From an uncultured Prevotella sp. (GTDB taxonomy: Bacteria > Bacteroidota > Bacteroidia > Bacteroidales > Bacteroidaceae): 38,046 nucleotides of DNA. The stretch spans positions 1-38,046 of the forward strand of contig CABVDL010000016.1 in assembly GCA_902497035.1 (NCBI GenBank), written 5' to 3'. Below are positions 1 through 8,705 of this stretch, piece by piece. A program made the position numbers and the translations under genes. The notes beneath the pieces were generated by a model, which was given only the letters and a program-made list of their open reading frames with translations, was not told the origin of the DNA and searched no databases. Position 1 is the first letter of the stretch; the number at the start of each line of letters is the position of its first letter.

Positions 1-54
1 CCTAGGACCTCCAGATTATGAGTCTGTTGCTCTAACCAACTGAGCTACAAGTCC
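1..54 (-). tRNA. tRNA-Met (CAT), 3' part outside window
   Basis: Read on the - strand, the segment starts GGACTTG (acceptor arm), then the D arm GCTCAGTTGGTTAGAGC, the anticodon stem ACAGA, the loop CTCATAA with anticodon CAT, the closing stem TCTGG, and the beginning of the T arm CCTAGG. The rest of the T arm and the acceptor 3' strand lie to the left of the window. The GGACTTG acceptor fits an elongator tRNA-Met and not an initiator. An Ile tRNA with a lysidine-modified CAT anticodon cannot be excluded from this part alone. Confidence 0.93.
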
Positions 55-83
55 AACAGAACTGACGCCTGTTTTGTGGTTTG

Positions 84-115
84 CAAAGTTAGGGATTTTA
101 TCGCAATCCGCCAAA
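84..115 (-). promoter_or_regulatory. Bacteroidetes-type promoter of the tRNA
   Basis: On the - strand, TTTG (115-112) is followed after exactly 20 bases by TAACTTTG (91-84), the sigma-ABfr consensus TTTG/TTG-N19-21-TAnnTTTG. The tRNA 5' end lies 30 bases downstream, so transcription would start just ahead of the mature tRNA. Confidence 0.8.
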
Positions 116-174
116 TATTTGGGTTAAAATGTTTTCCGAAACGATAATTTAGACGCTATTATTTGCTCCTTTTC

Positions 175-206
175 CTTGGAACACTCTGATTTAATGACTA
201 CCTTTG
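175..206 (+). promoter_or_regulatory. promoter of the sulfatase maturase gene
   Basis: CTTG (175-178), 20 bases, then TACCTTTG (199-206) matches the Bacteroidetes promoter consensus. Transcription should begin near 210-213, inside the in-frame extension that starts at an ATG at 176. That excludes 176 as the start and points to the ATG at 227, which is preceded by an A-rich stretch. Confidence 0.8.
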
Positions 207-226
207 CACTGACAGAAAGACAAGAA

Positions 227-1471
227 ATGAATACAATCGCTCCATTCTCAAAGCCGCTTTACGTCATGCTGAAGCCTGCAGGAAGTCACTGCAACCTGGC
301 ATGCAACTACTGCTACTATTTGGAAAAAGGCAATCTGTATAAAGAGACTCCCGTAGAGAAGATGACCGACGCGACGCTGGAGCTCTTCACAAAGGAATAT
401 ATCGGGGCGCAGACCCTGAGCCAGGTGCTCTTCACCTGGCATGGCGGAGAGCCGCTGATGCGCCCGCTGAGTTTTTACCAGCATGCCCTGGAACTGCAGA
501 AAAAATATGCCCGCGGGCGCAGGATTGACAATGTGATTCAGACCAACGGCACGCTTCTCACTGACAAATGGTGCGAATTTTTTCACGACAACGGCTGGCT
601 TGTCGGCATCTCCGTTGACGGGCCTCAGGATTTTCACGATGAATACCGCCGTACAAAAACCGGCAAGCCCTCCTTCCGGCAGGTTGTGAACGGCATCAGG
701 CTTCTCAACAAATGGAAGGTGGAATGGAATGCAATGGCCGTGGTGAACGACTACAACGCAGACTATCCGCTGGAGTTCTATCATTTCTTCCGCGACAACG
801 GGTGCCGATACATTCAGTTCACGCCCATTGTGGAGCGGGTTCACATACATTCCGACGGGCGCCGTCTGGCCCATATTCATGACCATGGCCATTGCGAGCT
901 GGCCGATTTCTCCGTCACGCCCCGGCAGTGGGGTCTGTTTCTGTGCAGGCTCTTCGATGACTGGGTGCAGCATGATGTCGGACAGACCTATGTCCAGCTG
1001 TTCGACGCCACCCTCGCCAACTGGGTAGGCCAGGCCCCCGGTGTCTGCACCATGTCAGCCATGTGCGGCCACGCGGCCGTCATGGAGTGGAACGGCGACG
1101 TGTATTCGTGCGACCACTTTGTGTTTCCCGAATACAAGCTGGGCAATATCCACGAGCACACGCTCATAGAGATGCTCTATGGCCCGCAGCAGAAGGAATT
1201 TGCGAAGATGAAGATACAGCAGTTGCCCGGGCAATGCAAGGAATGCCAATGGCTGAGAATGTGCCATGGCGAATGTCCCAAGAACCGTTTTGCCTCAACC
1301 GCTGACGGCGAGCCCGGCCTGAATTACCTCTGCGACGGCTACAGGCGCTTTTTCAGCCATGCGGCTCCCTATATGGACTACATGGCGCGGCAGCTGAGCC
1401 AGAAACAGCCGCCTGCAAATGTCATGGATGCCATCAGGAAAGGCCTGCTGCCCGTACCCATGACCATTTAA
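227..1471 (+). CDS. anaerobic sulfatase-maturating enzyme (radical SAM, SPASM)
   Basis: Oxidises the active-site Cys or Ser of sulfatases to formylglycine in the cytoplasm without oxygen. The protein (414 aa from the ATG at 227) has the radical SAM motif C22-x3-C26-x2-C29 followed by YYLEKG, the maturase signature. The C-terminal half has the Cys clusters expected for two auxiliary Fe-S centres, around CTMSAMCG, NGDVYSCDHFV (with the Asp of the proposed general base) and CKECQWLRMCHGECP. Length and motif order match the family, which includes chuR of Bacteroides thetaiotaomicron, found through chondroitin and heparin utilisation. It stands alone under its own promoter, about 2.2 kb before the glycosaminoglycan locus that holds a Ser-type sulfatase, its likely client. 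The promoter at 175-206 decides the start. Confidence 0.93.
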   Translation: MNTIAPFSKPLYVMLKPAGSHCNLACNYCYYLEKGNLYKETPVEKMTDATLELFTKEYIGAQTLSQVLFTWHGGEPLMRPLSFYQHALELQKKYARGRRIDNVIQTNGTLLTDKWCEFFHDNGWLVGISVDGPQDFHDEYRRTKTGKPSFRQVVNGIRLLNKWKVEWNAMAVVNDYNADYPLEFYHFFRDNGCRYIQFTPIVERVHIHSDGRRLAHIHDHGHCELADFSVTPRQWGLFLCRLFDDWVQHDVGQTYVQLFDATLANWVGQAPGVCTMSAMCGHAAVMEWNGDVYSCDHFVFPEYKLGNIHEHTLIEMLYGPQQKEFAKMKIQQLPGQCKECQWLRMCHGECPKNRFASTADGEPGLNYLCDGYRRFFSHAAPYMDYMARQLSQKQPPANVMDAIRKGLLPVPMTI

Positions 1472-1497
1472 GCCAAACCAGGCCGCAGTCGCGCAGG

Positions 1498-1521
1498 GGC
1501 TGGGTCTCTCCCCGGCCAGCC
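1498..1521 (+). terminator. weak hairpin after the maturase gene
   Basis: GGCTGG (1498-1503) pairs with CCAGCC (1516-1521) just downstream of the stop at 1471. There is no run of T behind it, so intrinsic termination is only a possibility. Confidence 0.25.
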
Positions 1522-1625
1522 TCTGTCTCCCATCCACAGGGATTGTCATGTGTACCGGTTTTTATCCGCCTATATTCCAAAATCGTACAATTCTTTTTTT
1601 GTTGGAACTAAATCGTGGCAAGAAT

Positions 1626-1657
1626 GTTGCAGACTTGTATTTTTCCTGCTATTTTTG
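1626..1657 (+). promoter_or_regulatory. promoter of the frameshifted secreted-protein gene
   Basis: GTTG (1626-1629), 20 bases, then TATTTTTG (1650-1657) is an excellent fit to the Bacteroidetes consensus. The predicted transcript starts near 1662, about 36 bases before the ATG at 1698, which supports 1698 as the original start of the gene. Confidence 0.8.
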
Positions 1658-1697
1658 CCGTCAGATAAAGGTTGAAACATCTAAATATCATCTATCT

Positions 1698-3277
1698 ATG
1701 AACAAACTGTTTACATTTCTCACGGGGGGGCAATAGTCTTTGCCTCAGTTGCCGTCAAGGCACAAACTACTAAAGTAACTGATTACGGATTCAAGATCAG
1801 CGGAATCTACCAAAACGGTGCGTTTTACAAGCCGGGGCTGACTTTCCCGGTATCGGGTAAGAATTACGTTCCACTGTTGGGCGTGGACAGCTACTCTAAT
1901 ACCAATTCTCCGGTCTGCCGCCTGTCGCTAAGCGATGTGGATTCCATTGTCATCCATTATTCCAATGCGACACCATATTCAACCAATAAACTACAGCTGA
2001 GACCAATATGCAAGAACAGTGCGGGCGGCATAGTCAACGACGTTTATGTGATCTTGGATACAGATGTCTCAACCCCGCAGACATTCAGGTTTAAGTTCAA
2101 GAGCAACGACCGCATTGCCGCGTGCGACTCACTAATGAATTGCGCGCTGGTCAACGTGAATGGCATCACCATTGACAGCGCATACTATGTGATGAGCGAC
2201 GGCAAGCGCATGCCAGTGATTTATCCCGTGTCGGTCAAGACCCTGGTCTCTGACTACGCTACGGCACCCGTCACCCTTTTTGTCAAGAAGCAATATCAGG
2301 GCTTCCAGCTGATGCGGGGCTCGTCGTCAACGGCCGAGACTTGCGCGGCCAGCGACGGCATCACACATTATATAATAAAGGCCGACAGAAGCCTCACCTC
2401 CGACCTCAAAGCCTTCCAGTTTGAGGCAGACAACCAAAATCACCGTACTGTTTTCTCCGGTGAAACCAGCGATTTCGTCTATTCCAACACCGACTTTAAA
2501 AAGTTCTACGTGCGCCACATCAGCCCCATTCCCACGACGGGCGCGCAGATTGGCTGGATTACCATCAACAGCATCGAGGGCTACAAGGGCTGCGTCAGCC
2601 TCGACGAAAGCCAGGCCAACGCCTCAGCGCTGTCGGCCCTGAAGAGCGGTTCCGACTATGCGGTCACCATAAACCGCAGCGTGACGGCCAACCAGTGGAC
2701 GGGCATGGTGCTGCCCTATGCCATGACCCAGCAACAGCTGAAGACCATCTTTGGCTCAGACGCGCAGGTGGCCACGTTCACCGGTGCCACGACATCGGGC
2801 GACAACACCAGACTCAACTTCGCCACAACCAGCGGGGACATTGCCGCCGGCACGCCTTTCCTGCTCTATGCCACACAGGACGTGAAGAGCCTGCCGCTCA
2901 TCTACGGCAAGCCCACTGCCACGGTCAGTCCCGTCACCAAAGACGGCCTCACATTCACCGGCACATTCGACGCCAACACGGCAGTAGCCGCCGGCACTGT
3001 CTATCTGGCAACGGGCAACAAGATGAAGACCATCCAGGACGGCGGCGGTACGATTGCCGGTTTCCGTGCCTACATCGTCCCCAATACCACATCAACGGCC
3101 AAGACCTTCACGCTGTCGGTCGACGCCACGACGACTGCCATCGGCAACGTGAGCGTTTCCCCGGCACAGCAGCAAGCCAAGATCTTCAGTATTGACGGCC
3201 GCTACATGGGCCTGACCACCGACGGCCTGCAGCCGGGCATCTATGTCAGCAACGGCAAAAAGTTCATAGTGAAATAA
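1698..3277 (+). CDS. secreted protein with type IX-like C-terminal signal; reading frame broken at G7
   Basis: From the ATG at 1698 the frame reads MNKLFTFLTGGQ and stops at 1736. One extra G in the run at 1724-1730 would instead continue as GGAIVFASVAVKAQ, a complete signal peptide with an AQ cleavage site, and run open to 3277. In the actual frame the body is open from 1730, with no ATG before it; a TTG at 1877 is the first alternative start but would skip the signal peptide. The body is a beta-rich, Ser/Thr-rich protein with a segment NQWTGMVLPYAMT typical of Prevotella surface proteins. The C-terminus, IFSIDGRYMG followed by PGIYVSNGKKFIVK, resembles a type IX secretion sorting domain. 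Function unknown. It is either phase-variable, a pseudogene, or carries a homopolymer sequencing error. Confidence 0.7.
1724..1730 (+). repeat. homopolymer G7 at the frame break
   Basis: Seven consecutive G in codons 9-11 of the gene starting at 1698. A run of eight would restore the signal peptide and join it to the long downstream frame. Runs like this slip during replication and are also a common place for sequencing errors. Confidence 0.85.
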
Positions 3278-3316
3278 TCCATTCCATCATCAATCATCAG
3301 AAAAAAGTAAACCATT

Positions 3317-3502
3317 ATGAAAAAGACCACATACATCTGTCCAGTCACCCTGACGCGCACCATTGAAAGCAACAACGTACTGACATATTCGACCACGATT
3401 GAGGGCGGCTCCAACCCGCCGTCAGACAGCGGCAAGGGCAACGGCTCCGATGCCGCCGCAAAAGGCGGCATTTGGGAAAAGAGCAGCCCGTGGGGCGAAT
3501 GA
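3317..3502 (+). CDS. small peptide of unknown function (61 aa)
   Basis: The ATG at 3317 follows an A-rich stretch, 39 bases after the preceding stop, so it is probably on the same transcript. The peptide begins MKKTTYICPVTLTRTIESNN, with a slightly hydrophobic middle and a C-terminal half rich in Gly, Ser, Asn and Pro (SNPPSDSGKGNGSDAAAKGG). Short peptides opening with MKKTY-x-x-P are frequent next to secreted-protein genes in Prevotella and Bacteroides, as I recall the group; their function is not known to me. There is no lipobox or membrane span. The coding call rests on the start context and this resemblance. Confidence 0.5.
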   Translation: MKKTTYICPVTLTRTIESNNVLTYSTTIEGGSNPPSDSGKGNGSDAAAKGGIWEKSSPWGE

Positions 3503-3619
3503 GAGCTGTACCATCAGCTTGAGACTGAAAAAGTGTTTGCGCCCGGATGAAATCACACTTTTCGTACGAATTCTGAACTTATTTGTACGCAAAAGAATGA
3601 GGCATTGCAGTCCATTTCC

Positions 3620-3627
3620 TAACTTTG
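3620..3627 (+). promoter_or_regulatory. -7 element of the susC operon promoter
   Basis: TAACTTTG matches TAnnTTTG. No good TTG lies 19-21 bases upstream, which is common for promoters that need an activator and fits control by the hybrid two-component regulator encoded at 18932-22951. Transcription would start near 3631. Confidence 0.6.
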
Positions 3628-3629
3628 CA

Positions 3630-3678
3630 CCCGTCATCGCGTCCGCCCCGCCTGACCAGCCCGGCGGACGATGACGGG
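3630..3678 (+). promoter_or_regulatory. long 5' leader hairpin before susC
   Basis: CCCGTCATCGCGTCCGCC (3630-3647) pairs with GGCGGACGATGACGGG (3663-3678) apart from a two-base bulge, giving about 16 pairs with a 15-base loop. It begins at or next to the predicted transcription start, so it would cap the mRNA 5' end. No T run follows it, which argues against a terminator and for a stabilising or regulatory role. Confidence 0.6.
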
Positions 3679-3684
3679 AATAAT

Positions 3685-3717
3685 ATGAAACGTCTAACAA
3701 AAACTGTACTAACATGA
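3685..3717 (+). CDS. possible 10-codon leader ORF overlapping susC start
   Basis: ATG at 3685 encodes MKRLTKTVLT and stops at TGA 3715-3717, which overlaps the susC ATG at 3714 as ATGA. The start lies just after the leader hairpin. It may be accidental, but such an arrangement allows translational coupling. There is no evidence that the peptide is made. Confidence 0.2.
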   Translation: MKRLTKTVLT

Positions 3718-6700
3718 ACATTCACAAAACATCCGTGTATGCGCGAAGAATTAGCGTCACGCTGTTGTTGTCACTGCTGGCACTCGTCGTCAATGCCCAG
3801 ACCAAGGCGATGGGAACGGTGAAGGACGAGTCCGGCGAGACCTTGCCGGGCGTGAGCGTCACCGTCAAGGGCACCCGCCAGGGCGTGGTGACCGACCTCG
3901 ACGGCAAGTTCTCCATCTCTGTCGAGAGCCGCAATGCCGTGCTTCAGTTCTCCTACCTCGGCTATGTGACCAAGGAGATGAAGATTACGCCCAACCGCCC
4001 TATGAACGTCGTACTGCTCGAGGACCGCAAGTCGCTCGACGAGGTCGTCGTGGTGGGCTACCAGGAGGTGCGCAAGCGCGACCTCACCGGCGCCGTGGCC
4101 AAGGCCGACATGAAGGCGCTCACCTCCACGCCCGTGGCCTCCTTCGACCAGACCCTCGGCGGCCGCATCGCCGGTGTCAGCGTCACCTCCAACGAGGGCA
4201 TGCCGGGATCGACAATGAACATCGTCATCCGCGGCAACAACTCGCTCACCCAGGACAACTCACCGCTCTACGTCATCGACGGCTTCCCCGTGGAGAACCC
4301 CTCGGTGGCCGCCTCCATCAATCCCTACGACATCGCCTCGGTTGACATTCTCAAGGATGCCTCAGCCACGGCCATCTACGGCGCGCGCGGAGCCAACGGC
4401 GTGGTCATCATCACCACGAAAAGCGGCGAGGTGGGACAGCCGAAGATTGAGTACGACGGCAACTGGGGCTGGCAGACCGTGTCGAAGACCATCGGCATGA
4501 TGGATGCCTACGAGTTTGTCAAGCTGCAGCAGGAGATGTACCCCGCAGTGACGGCCGAGAAGTACCTGCCGCTGCAGGACGGCCACCAGTGGACGCTCGA
4601 CGACTACCGGAACATTGACCAGTACGACTGGCAGGACATGATTTTCCACTCGGCGCCCATGCAGAACCACAACATCAGCCTCACCGGCGGCTCGCAGGGC
4701 GTGCGCTACAACGCCTCGATGTCGCTCTACGACCAGGACGGCGTCGTCATCCACTCCAACTACAAGAAGGTGCAGGGCCGCATGGGCTTCACCGTGAACA
4801 AGAAGAAGCTGAAGCTCAACCTCTCGACCAACTACTCGCGGGCCAAGTCATGGGGCGCGTCGCCCTCAGCCTCGTCATGGTCAGGCATGAACAACCTGTT
4901 CTACAGTGTCTACGGCTACCGTCCCGTAACCGAGCCGGGCGTGCCCCTCACCAAGCTCCTCGACAACGAGATTGACGAGAGCGTCAACACCTCCAACGAC
5001 TACCGCTTCAACCCCATCATGTCGCTCAACAACGAGTACAACAAGCGCGTGGCCAGCTACATCCAGTTCAACGGCTATGCCGAGTATGAGTTCATGAAGG
5101 GCCTCCGCCTCAAAGTGTCGGGCGGCTATACCGAGAGCCGCAACGACAACGACACCTTCAACGGCTCGAAGACCCGCTACGGCGGCCCCACCTCGCAGGA
5201 CGGCCCCAACGCCACCGTGGCCCGCTACAAGCGCAACACATGGCTCAACGAGAACACGCTGACCTATCAGACCAACTTCAACAAGCGCCACTTCATCAAC
5301 GCCCTGCTGGGCCTCTCATTCCAGAACTCCGACTACGAGTACTACTCGTTCAAGACCATCCACATCCCCAACGAGAGCCTGGGCATGGCCGGCATGGACC
5401 AGGGCACGCCATCGACCACCCTCTCGGCAAAGACCTCATGGTCGATGATGTCGTATTTCGGACGATTCAACTACAACTACCGCTCTAAATACTACGCCAC
5501 GTTCACCATGCGCGCCGACGGCAGCTCGAAGTTCCGCAAGGGCAACCGCTTCGGCTACTTTCCCTCGGCCGCAGCATCGTGGAACTTCACCGAGGAGAAC
5601 TTCATGAAGTCTCTTAGGCCGGTCGTAAGCAACGGAAAGCTACGTCTCAGCTGGGGTCTCACCGGCAACAACCGCGTGGGCGAGTACGACTCCTACGGCC
5701 TCTACGACATGATCAAGACCAAGTCCGACGCCACCACTCCCGGCACGGTATGGACCTGGAACGGCGAGACCATCACCGGCGTGGCGCCCACCAGCGTGGA
5801 CAACAAGGACCTGAAATGGGAGACCACCGAGCAGTGGGACCTCGGTCTGGACGCCTTATTCCTCAGCGAGCGCATCAACCTGACCGTCGACCTCTACACC
5901 AAGACCACGCGCGACCTGCTGCTCAACGCCACCCTCGTGCCCTCGTCGGGCTTCTCCAGCGCGATGAAGAACATCGGCAAGGTGCGCAACCAGGGCATTG
6001 AGATTACCCTCAACACGGTCAACGTCAAGACGAAAAGCTTCGAGTGGGACACCAACTTCAACATCGCCTTCAACAAGAGCAAGGTGCTCAGGCTGGCCGA
6101 GAACCAGACCGCGCTGCTCTCGACGGCCACTTTCGACCAGAACTACAACTCACAGCCCAACTACATTGCCAAGGTGGGCTACCCCATGGGCATGATGTTC
6201 GGCTACATCTACGAGGGTACCTACAAGTACGACGACTTCAACAAGTCGGGCGACAGCTACACGCTGAAGGCCACCGTCCCCAATTTCTCCTCTGAGAACA
6301 ACACCCAGCCGGGCATGCCGAAGTACAGGGACATCAACGGCGACGGGGTCATCGACGCCAACGACCGCACGTTCATCGGCCGCGGCCTGCCCGTCCACAC
6401 CGGCGGATTGACCAACAACTTCTACTACAAGGGCTTCGACCTGAGCGTGTTCCTCGCCTGGTCGTACGGCAACGACATCATCAATGCCAACCGTCTGATG
6501 TTCGAGGGTTCCGGCACGAAGAGCCGCGACCTCAATATGTTCGCCTCCTACGCCAACCGCTGGACACCCGACAATCCAACGAGCGACATCCCCGCCGCCT
6601 ACAGCTCCGGCTCGTACAAGGTGTTCTCCACGCGCGTCATCGAAGACGGCTCCTACCTGCGCCTGAAGACGCTCAGCTTCGGCTACACCTTCCCCAAGAC

Positions 6701-6890
6701 TTGGATGGCCAAGGCGGGCATCACGCAGCTGCGTCTCTATTTCGCCGCACAGAATCTCTTCACCATCACCGGCTACGACGGCTACGACCCGGAGGTGTCG
6801 GTACGCCACAGCGCCCTGACACCCGGCCTCGACTACTCGTCCTATCCCCGCGCGCGCAGCTACAGTTTCGGTGTAAATCTTCAATTCTAA
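3714..6890 (+). CDS. SusC-like TonB-dependent outer membrane transporter
   Basis: Imports oligosaccharides through the outer membrane together with the SusD-like lid encoded next. The 1058-aa protein has a signal peptide ending VVNAQ (about residue 29), a carboxypeptidase-regulatory-like domain (GTVKDESGETLPGVSVTVKG, DLDGKFSI, FSYLGY), a short SLDEVVVVGYQ TonB-box-like link, a plug domain (QTLGGRIAGV, IVIRGNNSL, PLYVIDGFPV, DILKDASATAIYGARG) and a long beta-barrel ending in SFGVNLQF with a terminal Phe. Length is normal for the family. It opens the glycosaminoglycan locus, six bases before susD, behind the promoter at 3620. Its ligand is inferred from the neighbouring lyase, hydrolase and sulfatase to be chondroitin/dermatan sulfate or hyaluronan fragments. 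Confidence 0.96.
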   Translation: MNIHKTSVYARRISVTLLLSLLALVVNAQTKAMGTVKDESGETLPGVSVTVKGTRQGVVTDLDGKFSISVESRNAVLQFSYLGYVTKEMKITPNRPMNVVLLEDRKSLDEVVVVGYQEVRKRDLTGAVAKADMKALTSTPVASFDQTLGGRIAGVSVTSNEGMPGSTMNIVIRGNNSLTQDNSPLYVIDGFPVENPSVAASINPYDIASVDILKDASATAIYGARGANGVVIITTKSGEVGQPKIEYDGNWGWQTVSKTIGMMDAYEFVKLQQEMYPAVTAEKYLPLQDGHQWTLDDYRNIDQYDWQDMIFHSAPMQNHNISLTGGSQGVRYNASMSLYDQDGVVIHSNYKKVQGRMGFTVNKKKLKLNLSTNYSRAKSWGASPSASSWSGMNNLFYSVYGYRPVTEPGVPLTKLLDNEIDESVNTSNDYRFNPIMSLNNEYNKRVASYIQFNGYAEYEFMKGLRLKVSGGYTESRNDNDTFNGSKTRYGGPTSQDGPNATVARYKRNTWLNENTLTYQTNFNKRHFINALLGLSFQNSDYEYYSFKTIHIPNESLGMAGMDQGTPSTTLSAKTSWSMMSYFGRFNYNYRSKYYATFTMRADGSSKFRKGNRFGYFPSAAASWNFTEENFMKSLRPVVSNGKLRLSWGLTGNNRVGEYDSYGLYDMIKTKSDATTPGTVWTWNGETITGVAPTSVDNKDLKWETTEQWDLGLDALFLSERINLTVDLYTKTTRDLLLNATLVPSSGFSSAMKNIGKVRNQGIEITLNTVNVKTKSFEWDTNFNIAFNKSKVLRLAENQTALLSTATFDQNYNSQPNYIAKVGYPMGMMFGYIYEGTYKYDDFNKSGDSYTLKATVPNFSSENNTQPGMPKYRDINGDGVIDANDRTFIGRGLPVHTGGLTNNFYYKGFDLSVFLAWSYGNDIINANRLMFEGSGTKSRDLNMFASYANRWTPDNPTSDIPAAYSSGSYKVFSTRVIEDGSYLRLKTLSFGYTFPKTWMAKAGITQLRLYFAAQNLFTITGYDGYDPEVSVRHSALTPGLDYSSYPRARSYSFGVNLQF

Positions 6891-6896
6891 AAACAG

Positions 6897-8654
6897 ATGA
6901 GCTTTATGAAAATCCACAATATACTGACCGCACTGCTGGTCACCGCAACACTGTTTCTGTCGGCCTCGTGCAGCGACTTTCTTGACAAGACGCCGACGAG
7001 CCTGACGTCGGGCAGCTACTTTTCCGACGCCTCCGAGGCCAAGTCGTTCCTCGACGGCATTGAGGCCATCCCCGCGCAGGACGCGTTCTATGGCAACGCC
7101 TATTTCTATCTCGTCGGCGGCGACGACCTGGAATACTATGGCCCCAGCTCGCGCTCGCCCTACGCCACCGGCATGATATGCAACAACGCCACGGCCAGCT
7201 CGCCCGACGTGGCCGGTTTCTGGCGTGTGCTATATTCGGGTATCAACCGCGCCAATATCTTTCTGAGCCGCGTTGACGAGGTGCCAGACATCGACCCGGC
7301 CACCGTCAGACTTTACAAGGCCAAGGCCCGTTTCCTGCGCGCCTTCTTCTATTTCAATCTCGTGGAGTGCTGGGGCGATGTGCCTTTCCGCACACAGCCC
7401 ACCGAGACTGTGGTGGGCCTGAGCGCGCCGCGCACGCCGAAGGCCCAGATCTACGACTTCATCTGCAAGGAAATGGAGGAGGCCGCCGCCGACCTGCCCA
7501 CTGCCGCCAGCGTGGAATACAGTCCGGGCGATGTCACCAAGTCGGCCGCCTGGGGCATGCTGGCCCGCGTCTGCATGTTCCGCGCCGGCGAGCACTACCG
7601 CGACAACGTGGCCGCCGACGCCGCCGAAGTGAGGAAATACCTCACACAGGCCGACAAGTATGCCAAGATGGTGAAGGAGAAGGGCGCCCACTCGCTGGCA
7701 CCCCACTACTGGGATGTGTTCATCGACGAATGCTCCGGCAAGTTCAATTCCACCGGCAAGGAAATTATCTGGGAGGTGGAGTTCTCAGGCAACGGCACCT
7801 CCGACACACGCTCCGAGGGCCGTGTGGGCAACATCATCGGCATACAGGCTCCCGACCTCTCCAAGACCAGCTACAGCGGCAAGCAGAACCCCGGCTTCAG
7901 CTACGCCTTCTTCTACGGCACGCCGAAAATATATGAGCTCTACCAGGCCAACGGCGACATCAACCGCATGAACTGGAGTCTCGCGCCGTTCAAGTACATG
8001 CAGCTCGACAACAAGACGGGCAATCCCATCGTAGGCCGTCTGTTCAACAAAGGCAAGATGGCCGAGGTCAGGCAGCAGTATTGGAACCAGTCGTTCAGCT
8101 ATGGCGACAACTTCGTGCTCAACAAGTCGGGTGACGGCGAATCAACCGACGAGCTGAAGAACTACAACCTCATCTGCGGCAAGTGGCGCCGCGAGTATGA
8201 GCCCGACACCAAGGACAAGAACCGCACGGCCATCAACTTCCCCATCCTGCGCTACTCCGACGTGCTGCTGATGATTGCCGAGTGCGAGAATGAGCTCAAC
8301 GGCGGTCCCACCGACGAGGCCTACACATGCATCAATGCCGTCCGCGAGCGTGCGGGCATAGCCGGCCTGGCCAAGGGCCTGACGCAGGATGCCTTCCGCG
8401 AGGCCGTGAAAGACGAGCGGGCCATGGAGCTGTGCTTCGAGATGACGCGACGCTTCGACCTCATACGCTGGGGCGAGTATGTGGAGAAGATGAACGAGGT
8501 GGCCAGAAGAGCCATCGCCGGCGACAACTGGGCCGACGGCATGACCAACACCTACAACTACTTCCGCATCTCCGGCACCTACAACTATTTCCCCATTCCC
8601 ACCATCGAGACATCCGTCAACGACCAGATCACGACCAACAATCCCGGCTGGTAA
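6897..8654 (+). CDS. SusD-like glycan-binding lipoprotein
   Basis: Surface lipoprotein that closes over the SusC barrel and binds the glycan. The 585-aa protein has the lipobox LSASC with Cys25 followed by SDFLD, an acidic stretch typical of the Bacteroidetes surface-export signal. The TPR-like SusD/RagB fold shows in YKAKARFLRAFFYFNLVECW near residues 140-160 and in the C-terminal stretch LRYSDVLLMIAE, INAVRERAG, FREAVKDERAMEL and RRFDLIRWG. An A-rich stretch precedes the ATG at 6897; the ATG at 6906 is an alternative that removes three residues. It lies six bases after susC and is certainly co-transcribed with it. Confidence 0.95.
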   Translation: MSFMKIHNILTALLVTATLFLSASCSDFLDKTPTSLTSGSYFSDASEAKSFLDGIEAIPAQDAFYGNAYFYLVGGDDLEYYGPSSRSPYATGMICNNATASSPDVAGFWRVLYSGINRANIFLSRVDEVPDIDPATVRLYKAKARFLRAFFYFNLVECWGDVPFRTQPTETVVGLSAPRTPKAQIYDFICKEMEEAAADLPTAASVEYSPGDVTKSAAWGMLARVCMFRAGEHYRDNVAADAAEVRKYLTQADKYAKMVKEKGAHSLAPHYWDVFIDECSGKFNSTGKEIIWEVEFSGNGTSDTRSEGRVGNIIGIQAPDLSKTSYSGKQNPGFSYAFFYGTPKIYELYQANGDINRMNWSLAPFKYMQLDNKTGNPIVGRLFNKGKMAEVRQQYWNQSFSYGDNFVLNKSGDGESTDELKNYNLICGKWRREYEPDTKDKNRTAINFPILRYSDVLLMIAECENELNGGPTDEAYTCINAVRERAGIAGLAKGLTQDAFREAVKDERAMELCFEMTRRFDLIRWGEYVEKMNEVARRAIAGDNWADGMTNTYNYFRISGTYNYFPIPTIETSVNDQITTNNPGW

Positions 8655-8705
8655 CGCCACGGCCACAGACGCATGACCCTTGAACAACAGTAATGAAATA
8701 AAGTT

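Noticed and set aside
176..226. ATG at 176 as start of the sulfatase maturase, adding 17 residues
   Set aside because: The promoter at 175-206 lies inside this extension, so the transcript begins after it; homologues start near the MLKP segment.
227..3502. Radical SAM/SPASM protein as a peptide-modifying enzyme for the 61-residue peptide
   Set aside because: Motifs are those of sulfatase maturases, the genes have separate promoters, and a fitting sulfatase is present.
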